Below are positions 58,712 through 64,000 of a stretch of DNA of 64,000 nucleotides, one piece after another. Each line of letters opens with the position of its first letter. Positions within the stretch are counted from its first letter, which is position 1. The translations under genes were made by a program, and so were the position numbers. The DNA is from Kribbibacterium absianum. GTDB lineage: Bacteria; Actinomycetota; Coriobacteriia; Coriobacteriales; Atopobiaceae. The DNA is taken from the NCBI RefSeq assembly GCF_030067705.1, contig NZ_JASJEX010000003.1, positions 372,001 through 436,000 of the forward strand, given 5' to 3'. The notes beneath the pieces were generated by a model, which saw nothing but the letters and a program-made list of their open reading frames with translations, searched no databases and was not told the origin of the DNA.

Positions 58712-61348
58712 ATGGCAGACGCCACCCAGGAGGTGCTCGACACCGTCGAGACCATCGACAGTGTCGACGCCCTCAAGGCAGCGATCCAGGAGATGCGCAC
58801 CGCTGAGGAGGTCTTCGCGACCTTCGACCAGGAGCAGGTGGACAAGATCTTCTACGAGGCCGCGATGGCCGCGAACAAGGCCCGCATCCCGCTGGCCAAG
58901 GACGCCGTGGAAGAGACCGGCATGGGCGTCGTGGAGGACAAGGTCATCAAGAACCATTACGCCTCCGAGTACATCTACAACGCCTACAAGGACACCAAGA
59001 CCTGCGGCGTCATCGAGGAGGACATCGCCGGCGGCTACAAGGTCATCGCCGAGCCCATCGGCATCGTCGCCGCGGTCATCCCGACCACCAATCCCACCTC
59101 CACGGCCATCTTCAAGTGCCTGCTGGCCCTGAAGACGCGCAACGGCATCATCATCAGCCCGCACCCGCGCGCCAAGAAGTGCACCATCGACGCCGCCCGC
59201 ATCGTGCGCGAGGCCGCCGAGGCCGCCGGCGCTCCCAAGGGCCTCATCCGCTGGATCGACCAGCCGACCCTCGAGCTCACCAACGAGCTGATGTCCGACG
59301 CGGACATCATCCTCGCCACCGGTGGCCCGGGCATGGTCAAGGCCGCCTACTCCTCCGGCAAGCCGGCCCTTGGCGTCGGCCCGGGCAACACCCCGGCCAT
59401 CATCGACTCCACGGCCGACCTCAAGCTGGCCGTGAGCTCGATCCTCCACTCCAAGACCTTTGACAACGGCATGATCTGCGCCTCCGAGCAGTCGGTCATC
59501 GTGCTCGACGACATCTACGACGCGGTCAAGGACGAGTTCCAGAAGCGCGGCGCCTATTTCCTCAACCCCGAGGAGCTGGACAAGGTCCGCAAGACCATCA
59601 TCATCAACGGCGCCCTCAACGCGAAGATCGTGGGCCAGCCGGCCTACAAGATCGCCGAGCTTGCCGGCGTGACCGTGCCGGAGAAGACCAAGGTCCTCAT
59701 CGGCGAGGTGGAGTCCGTCGACCCCTCCGAGGAGTTCGCGCACGAGAAGCTCTCCCCGGTGCTCGCCATGTACCACGCCACGGACTTCGACGACGCCGTC
59801 GCGAAGGCGGAGCGCCTGGTCGCCGACGGCGGCTACGGCCACACCTCCTCCCTCTACGTGGACGTCAACGAGAAGGAGAAGCTCGACAAGCACCAGGCGG
59901 CCATGAAGACCTGCCGCATCCTCGTCAACACCCCGGCCTCCCAGGGCGGTATCGGTGACCTGTACAACTTCCGTCTCAAGCCCTCGATGACCCTGGGCTG
60001 CGGCAGCTGGGGCGGCAACTCCGTCTCGGAGAACGTGGGGGTGAAGCACTTGATCAACACCAAGTCGGTGGCCGTGCGCCAGGAGAACATGCTCTGGTAC
60101 CGCACGCCCGAGAAGATCTACTTCAAGCGTGGCTGCCTGCCCACCGCCCTGGACGAGCTCAAGGACATGGGCAAGAAGCGCGTCTTCATCGTCACGGACC
60201 AGTTCCTCTACACGAGCGGGTTCAGCCGCCAGATCGAGGAGAAGCTCGACCAGCTCGGCATCATCCACGAGTCCTTCTGGGACGTCGCGCCCGACCCCAC
60301 GCTGCAGTGCGCCCTTGAGGGCACGAAGCAGATGAAGGCCTTCGAGCCTGACTGCATCATCGCCCTCGGCGGCGGCTCCGCGATGGACGCGGCAAAGATC
60401 ATGTGGGTCATGTACGAGAACCCGGACGTGCGCTTCGAGGACATGGCCATGGACTTCATGGACATCCGCAAGCGCATCTACCGCTTCCCGGAGATGGGCA
60501 AGAAGGCCTACTTCGTGGCCGTGCCGACCTCTTCCGGCACCGGCTCCGAGGTCACCCCGTTCGCGATCATCACCGACGCCGACACCGGCGTGAAGTGGCC
60601 GCTCGCCGACTACGAGCTGCTGCCGGACATGGCCGTCGTGGACGTCAACAACATGATGACCCAGCCCAAGGGCCTCACCGCCGCCTCCGGCATGGACGTC
60701 TTGACCCACGCGCTCGAGTCCCTCGTCTCCGTGATGGCGAGTGACTACACCAAGGCCAGCTCGCTCCAGGCCATCAAGCTCGTGTTCCAGTACCTGGCGC
60801 GCGCCTATGACGACGGTTCCGACCTCGAGGCCCGCGAGCACATGGCCAACGCCTCCTGCATGGCCGGCATCGCGTTCGCGAACGCGTTCCTCGGCGTGAA
60901 CCACTCCATGGCCCACAAGCTCGGCGCCTTCCACCACCTGCCGCACGGTGTGGCCAACGCCGTCATCCTCACCCGCGTCATGCGCTACAACGCCGCCGAC
61001 GTGCCGGTGAAGATGGGCACCTTCCCGCAGTACGCCTACCCGCAGGCCAAGGAGCGCTACGTCGAGGCCGCGCGCTACGTGGGCATCCAGGGCAAGGACG
61101 ACAACGAGGTCTTCGAGAACTTCCTCAAGGCCATCGACGAGCTCGGCGCGCACGTGGGCATCAAGCCGACCATCGCCGATTACGGCGTGGACGAGACCTA
61201 CTTCAACGACACGCTCGACAACATGGTGGAGCAGGCCTTCAACGACCAGTGCACCCCGGCCAACCCGCGCTACCCGTTGATGAGCGAGATCCGCGACCTC
61301 TACCTCGACGCCTTCTACGGCCGCGAGCCGAGCAGCTACGAGGACTAA
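58712..61348 (+). CDS. adhE: Bifunctional aldehyde-alcohol dehydrogenase
   Basis: An 878-residue AdhE. The N-terminal CoA-acylating aldehyde dehydrogenase (about 1-430) has [12 protein letters not shown] and the catalytic Cys in [13 protein letters not shown]. The C-terminal iron-dependent alcohol dehydrogenase (about 450-878) has [16 protein letters not shown], the metal site [16 protein letters not shown] and [12 protein letters not shown]. It reduces acetyl-CoA to ethanol and restores NAD+ in fermentation. ATG 58712 is preceded by GGAGG; an in-frame ATG at 58649 would add 21 residues. Confidence 0.97.
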   Translation: MADATQEVLDTVETIDSVDALKAAIQEMRTAEEVFATFDQEQVDKIFYEAAMAANKARIPLAKDAVEETGMGVVEDKVIKNHYASEYIYNAYKDTKTCGVIEEDIAGGYKVIAEPIGIVAAVIPTTNPTSTAIFKCLLALKTRNGIIISPHPRAKKCTIDAARIVREAAEAAGAPKGLIRWIDQPTLELTNELMSDADIILATGGPGMVKAAYSSGKPALGVGPGNTPAIIDSTADLKLAVSSILHSKTFDNGMICASEQSVIVLDDIYDAVKDEFQKRGAYFLNPEELDKVRKTIIINGALNAKIVGQPAYKIAELAGVTVPEKTKVLIGEVESVDPSEEFAHEKLSPVLAMYHATDFDDAVAKAERLVADGGYGHTSSLYVDVNEKEKLDKHQAAMKTCRILVNTPASQGGIGDLYNFRLKPSMTLGCGSWGGNSVSENVGVKHLINTKSVAVRQENMLWYRTPEKIYFKRGCLPTALDELKDMGKKRVFIVTDQFLYTSGFSRQIEEKLDQLGIIHESFWDVAPDPTLQCALEGTKQMKAFEPDCIIALGGGSAMDAAKIMWVMYENPDVRFEDMAMDFMDIRKRIYRFPEMGKKAYFVAVPTSSGTGSEVTPFAIITDADTGVKWPLADYELLPDMAVVDVNNMMTQPKGLTAASGMDVLTHALESLVSVMASDYTKASSLQAIKLVFQYLARAYDDGSDLEAREHMANASCMAGIAFANAFLGVNHSMAHKLGAFHHLPHGVANAVILTRVMRYNAADVPVKMGTFPQYAYPQAKERYVEAARYVGIQGKDDNEVFENFLKAIDELGAHVGIKPTIADYGVDETYFNDTLDNMVEQAFNDQCTPANPRYPLMSEIRDLYLDAFYGREPSSYED

Positions 61349-61361
61349 CCGTTCGGATGTG

Positions 61362-61399
61362 ACGGACGGGCGCCCACGGGGGACGGGGCGCCCGTCCGT
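61362..61399. terminator. Hairpin after adhE
   Basis: A perfect 14-bp stem (ACGGACGGGCGCCC / GGGCGCCCGTCCGT) with a 10-nt loop follows the adhE stop by 13 nt. The U tract is absent, but position and strength suggest a terminator or processing hairpin. Confidence 0.6.
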
Positions 61400-61443
61400 G
61401 AGCAGATTGCCCATGGAACCAGCTAAGACCTGAGGAGAGAACC

Positions 61444-62187
61444 ATGGAAGAGGTCGTGACCCGCGGCAACAAGGTCGTCTATCGCGACGGCGACAGCCTG
61501 GTGAAGGTGTTCAACGACGCCAAGCCGGCGTCGGACGTCTTCAACGAGGCCCTCAACCTGGCCCGCGTGCAGGAGACGGGGATCAACACCCCGGACCCGG
61601 TGTCCGTGAGCCAGGTGGACGGCGATTGGGCCCTCGTGACCACCTTCATCCCCGGCCGGACGATGGCCGAGCTGATGGACGAGAACCCGGACAAGGAAGA
61701 CCAGTACCTGATGCAGTTCGTGGACTTCCAGCTGGACATCCACGCGCACACGGCGCCGCTGCTGCAGCGCCAGAAGGACAAGTACACCCGCATGATCCAG
61801 AGCCTCACGGACGTGCTGGACGCCACCACGCGCTACGAGCTGGAGATGCGCCTGGACGGCATGCCCAACGAGACCCATGTGTGCCACGGCGACTACAACC
61901 CGAGCAATGTGATCGTGGCCGAGGACGGCACGTTGTACGCCTGTGACTGGGCCCATGCCACGCAGGGCTCCGGCGCCTGTGACGCCGCCATCAGCTACCT
62001 GCTCTTCGCGCTGACCTCCAAGGAGCGCGCGGAGAAGTACCTGGACCTCTACTGCAAGAAGTCCGACACCCCCAAGCAGATCGTCCGCACCTGGATGTCC
62101 ATTGTGGCCGCGAGCGAGTTGTCGCGCCGCCGCCATGAGGCTGACGAGTTCCTGCTGCAGTGGGTCGATGTGGTGGACTACCAGTAG
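61444..62187 (+). CDS. Aminoglycoside/choline/thiamine kinase-like phosphotransferase
   Basis: A 247-residue protein-kinase-like fold enzyme of the APH/ChoK group. The catalytic loop HGDYNPSN (residues about 143-150) and the metal-binding Asp in YACDWAHA (about 165) are clear; the N-terminal Lys in SLVKVFNDA would bind ATP. AGGAGAGAA precedes the ATG. The small-molecule substrate (choline, thiamine, a sugar or other alcohol) is unknown. Confidence 0.85.
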   Translation: MEEVVTRGNKVVYRDGDSLVKVFNDAKPASDVFNEALNLARVQETGINTPDPVSVSQVDGDWALVTTFIPGRTMAELMDENPDKEDQYLMQFVDFQLDIHAHTAPLLQRQKDKYTRMIQSLTDVLDATTRYELEMRLDGMPNETHVCHGDYNPSNVIVAEDGTLYACDWAHATQGSGACDAAISYLLFALTSKERAEKYLDLYCKKSDTPKQIVRTWMSIVAASELSRRRHEADEFLLQWVDVVDYQ

Positions 62188-62208
62188 GAGCGCTTCCGTT
62201 GCACACGA

Positions 62209-62245
62209 AGGGGTGCCGTGCCCGGCCGGGCACGGCACCCCTTTT
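62209..62245. terminator. Strong intrinsic terminator
   Basis: A perfect 17-bp stem (AGGGGTGCCGTGCCCGG and its complement) followed by TTTTTCG ends the phosphotransferase gene and lies between it and the convergent folA gene. Confidence 0.9.
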
Positions 62246-62265
62246 TCGTGGACAGGGACTGGGCC

Positions 62266-62769
62266 TCACATGAGCCGGCGGTAGGTCCGGAACTGGTACG
62301 GAACGCCCTCTTCCGTCACGCCGCCGTCCACGCAGCCGTCCAAGCGCCAGGCCGGGTGTGCGTCGAGGTCCGGGAACCACGCGTCAACCTCGGGGACCGC
62401 TACCTCGTTCATCGTCACCAGGCATTCGTCGCACAGGGGCAGCAGGCCCCGATACACGGACTCGCCGCCGAGGACCCACACGTCCTCGTCGTCGCGGAGC
62501 AACCGCTTCAGCGCCTTGATGCCCGGCGCGGTCTCCACGTTCTCCTGGGAGAAGCGCTCGTCGCGGGTCAGCACGAGGTTCCGCCGCCCCGGGAGCGCGC
62601 GGCCGCCGGGCAAGCTCTCAAGCGTCCGTCGGCCCATGATCACGGTGCCGCCCCAGGTGAGTTCTTTGAAGCGCCTCATGTCCGCTCTGTTGCGCACCGC
62701 AAGGTCCCCGTGGGCGCCGATGCCCCAGTCGTCGGAGACCGAGACGATGGCTCGGAAGCTCTTTGGCAT
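62266..62769 (-). CDS. folA: Dihydrofolate reductase
   Basis: A 167-residue NADPH-dependent reductase of dihydrofolate to THF. The N-terminal AIVSVSDDWGIGAHGDLAV, the cofactor motif VIMGRRTLESLPGGRALPGR and VWVLGGESVYRGLL are conserved. It follows thyA by 25 nt on the same strand; ThyA generates the dihydrofolate it recycles. Confidence 0.95.
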   Translation of the reverse strand: MPKSFRAIVSVSDDWGIGAHGDLAVRNRADMRRFKELTWGGTVIMGRRTLESLPGGRALPGRRNLVLTRDERFSQENVETAPGIKALKRLLRDDEDVWVLGGESVYRGLLPLCDECLVTMNEVAVPEVDAWFPDLDAHPAWRLDGCVDGGVTEEGVPYQFRTYRRLM

Positions 62770-62794
62770 GCGTCCTCCTCGGGATGTCCGATGG

Positions 62795-63643
62795 CTAGAC
62801 CGCGATGGGTATGCCTTTGACCTGCGGACCGGTCTTGTAGCCCTCGACGATGAGGTCGTCGGTCGTGAAGTCGTAGAAGTTCGTGACCTCCGGATTGAGC
62901 GACACGTGCGGCGCGGGGAACTGCTCGCGGGTGATGAGCTCCTTCACGATGGGCACGTGCCGGTCGTAGATGTGCGCGTCCGCGATCACGTGGAGCAGCT
63001 CGCCCGGCACCATGCCCACGCTCTGGGCCACCATCATCAACAGGATCGCGTACTGGCACACGTTCCAGTTGTTCGCCGCGAGGATGTCCTGGCTGCGCTG
63101 GTTGAGCACGAGGTTCAGCACCAACGGGCCGCCGGGCTCGCCCTGCGTCACGTTGTAGGTGCAGCTGTAGGCGCAGGGGTAGAGGTTCATCTCGGAGAGG
63201 TCGGCGAAGGTGTAGGTGCTCGTGATGATGCGGCGCGAGAAGGGCGTGTGCTCGAGGTCGTAGAGCACCTTGTCCATCTGGTCCATGTCCCCTTGCGGGT
63301 AGTGCGACATCTGGCCGATCTGGTAGCCGTAGGCCTTGCCGATTGAGCCCGTCTCGTCCGCCCAGGCGTCCCAGATGTGGCTCTTGAGGTCGTGGATGTT
63401 GTTGGACTTCCGCTGGTAAATCCAGAGCACCTCGTCCATCGCGGACTTGAGGGCGGTGCGGCGCAGCGTGAGGGCCGGGAACTCCTCGCGCAGGTCGTAA
63501 CGGGCCACCGCGCCGAACTTCTTGATGGTGTACGCGGGGGTGCCGTCCTCCCATCGGGGGCGCACAAGCTCGCCCTCGGTCGTGGTGCCGTGCTCGATGA
63601 TGTCGGTGCACATATCGCAGAAGATCTGGTCGGCTCGGCTCAC
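62795..63643 (-). CDS. thyA: Thymidylate synthase
   Basis: A 282-residue ThyA-type synthase converting dUMP to dTMP with methylene-THF. The nucleophile Cys is in NLYPCAYSCTYNV; the usual PCH reads PCA, and the dUMP region reads NQRSQDILAANNWN. These substitutions are, as far as I know, typical of a clostridial/coriobacterial ThyA subgroup rather than signs of decay. VIADAHIYDRH with the conserved dUMP-binding H-x-Y is intact. In an operon with folA. Confidence 0.95.
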   Translation of the reverse strand: MSRADQIFCDMCTDIIEHGTTTEGELVRPRWEDGTPAYTIKKFGAVARYDLREEFPALTLRRTALKSAMDEVLWIYQRKSNNIHDLKSHIWDAWADETGSIGKAYGYQIGQMSHYPQGDMDQMDKVLYDLEHTPFSRRIITSTYTFADLSEMNLYPCAYSCTYNVTQGEPGGPLVLNLVLNQRSQDILAANNWNVCQYAILLMMVAQSVGMVPGELLHVIADAHIYDRHVPIVKELITREQFPAPHVSLNPEVTNFYDFTTDDLIVEGYKTGPQVKGIPIAV

Positions 63644-63668
63644 CGGGCCTCCTTTCCGGGGTGGGGCG

Positions 63669-64000
63669 TTAGCTCTGCTGCGCCGAGAGCGCCAGGGCGT
63701 TCAGCAAACAGGCCGCCCCGTCGTAGAGCAGGTCCTCGGTCGCGTCCTCGGCGTCCCGGGCGAAGCGGGAGCTCAGGGTCTGGGACCCCTCAACGGTCTT
63801 GATGGCCTCGGCCACGGCCGTCCAACGGTCGCTCACGTAGTCGGCGGCCTGGTTGAGGTCGTCGAGGAGCGCAGAGTCGGAGGTGTCGTTCGGCTTGGCG
63901 AGGGTCTGCGCGTCCTGGGCTGCCTGCTGGGCCTCTTTGCGAGCTGCGGCCAGGTCCTTCTCGGCGGCCTTCGCGTCGCCGGCGGTCAAGGCGCCCGCCG
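63669..64000 (-). CDS. Hypothetical helical protein (5' end outside window)
   Basis: The frame is open to the window edge; at least 110 C-terminal residues are seen. The visible part begins with an Ala/Lys/Glu-rich heptad-like region (GDAKAAEKDLAAARKEAQQA) suggesting a coiled coil, followed by a helical domain. A TTG at 63989 is formally possible as a start but is probably internal. No family recognised. It lies upstream of thyA in the same direction. Confidence 0.6.
   Translation of the reverse strand, partial: AGALTAGDAKAAEKDLAAARKEAQQAAQDAQTLAKPNDTSDSALLDDLNQAADYVSDRWTAVAEAIKTVEGSQTLSSRFARDAEDATEDLLYDGAACLLNALALSAQQS

Noticed and set aside
62795-63643. Thymidylate synthase decayed at its active site (PCA in place of PCH)
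   Set aside because: The rest of the enzyme is well kept, and the PCAYS/NQRSQD..ANNWN form appears to be a subgroup feature rather than damage.

Overview
The window looks like part of a high-GC Gram-positive chromosome, most likely a fermentative gut or oral actinobacterium of class Coriobacteriia (Olsenella/Parolsenella/Collinsella type). This is inferred from strong G+C bias at third codon positions, many PTS sugar systems, an AdhE, a formate/tetrahydrofolate one-carbon operon, an actinobacterial-type LexA box and the absence of respiratory genes. No rRNA, tRNA, CRISPR array or prophage was seen.

Positions 1-29.5 kb form a carbohydrate-use region. It opens with the end of a sucrose-type PTS permease and its sucrose-6-phosphate hydrolase. 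A GntR regulator follows, divergent from a GH1 / lactose-cellobiose-type PTS operon (EIIC, EIIB, EIIA). From 8 to 28 kb lies what appears to be one regulon, marked by a recurring operator (GGTTTAGTAAA) in four control regions. It contains ChbG, a 6-phospho-beta-glucosidase, a Crr-type EIIA, an aberrant HPr (Asp at position 46), a LacI regulator with a frameshift, a FucI-fold sugar isomerase, a two-subunit transketolase, an FGGY kinase, a PTS EIIBC, a DUF5060/DUF4038 hydrolase resembling GH140 apiosidases, a DUF1593 nucleoside-hydrolase-like protein, an esterase-like hydrolase and a GH106-like protein. The hydrolases lack visible signal peptides, so glycosides are probably imported whole and dismantled in the cytoplasm. 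Kinase + split transketolase + isomerase + apiosidase-like hydrolase resembles the known D-apiose (apulose-4-phosphate transketolase) pathway, here with a PTS in place of an ABC importer. A glycerol dehydrogenase and a membrane protein close the region.

Positions 29.8-64 kb are mixed housekeeping and small accessory genes: folC, a formyl-THF cyclo-ligase, a lactonase-like hydrolase, a TSUP permease, an ArsR regulator, a patch of gene debris (35.8-37.1 kb), an XRE/DUF2975 pair, oleate hydratase, redox proteins, the one-carbon operon fhs-fchA-folD-folE-formate channel-queD, nth, thrS, a ThrE-type exporter split in two, a Y-family polymerase behind tandem LexA boxes, a PLP-enzyme relative that has lost its catalytic lysine, adhE, folA and thyA.

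The most unusual feature is a set of about 29-nt palindromic repeats in intergenic gaps through the whole window. At least four families share a GGGGAC/GGGGTC core but have unrelated, self-complementary arms. They occur singly, as head-to-head pairs and once as a chimera. One family brackets a REP-associated tyrosine transposase (21226-21999). The repeats also sit at the edges of duplicated or truncated gene pieces and sometimes supply stop or start codons to neighbouring genes.
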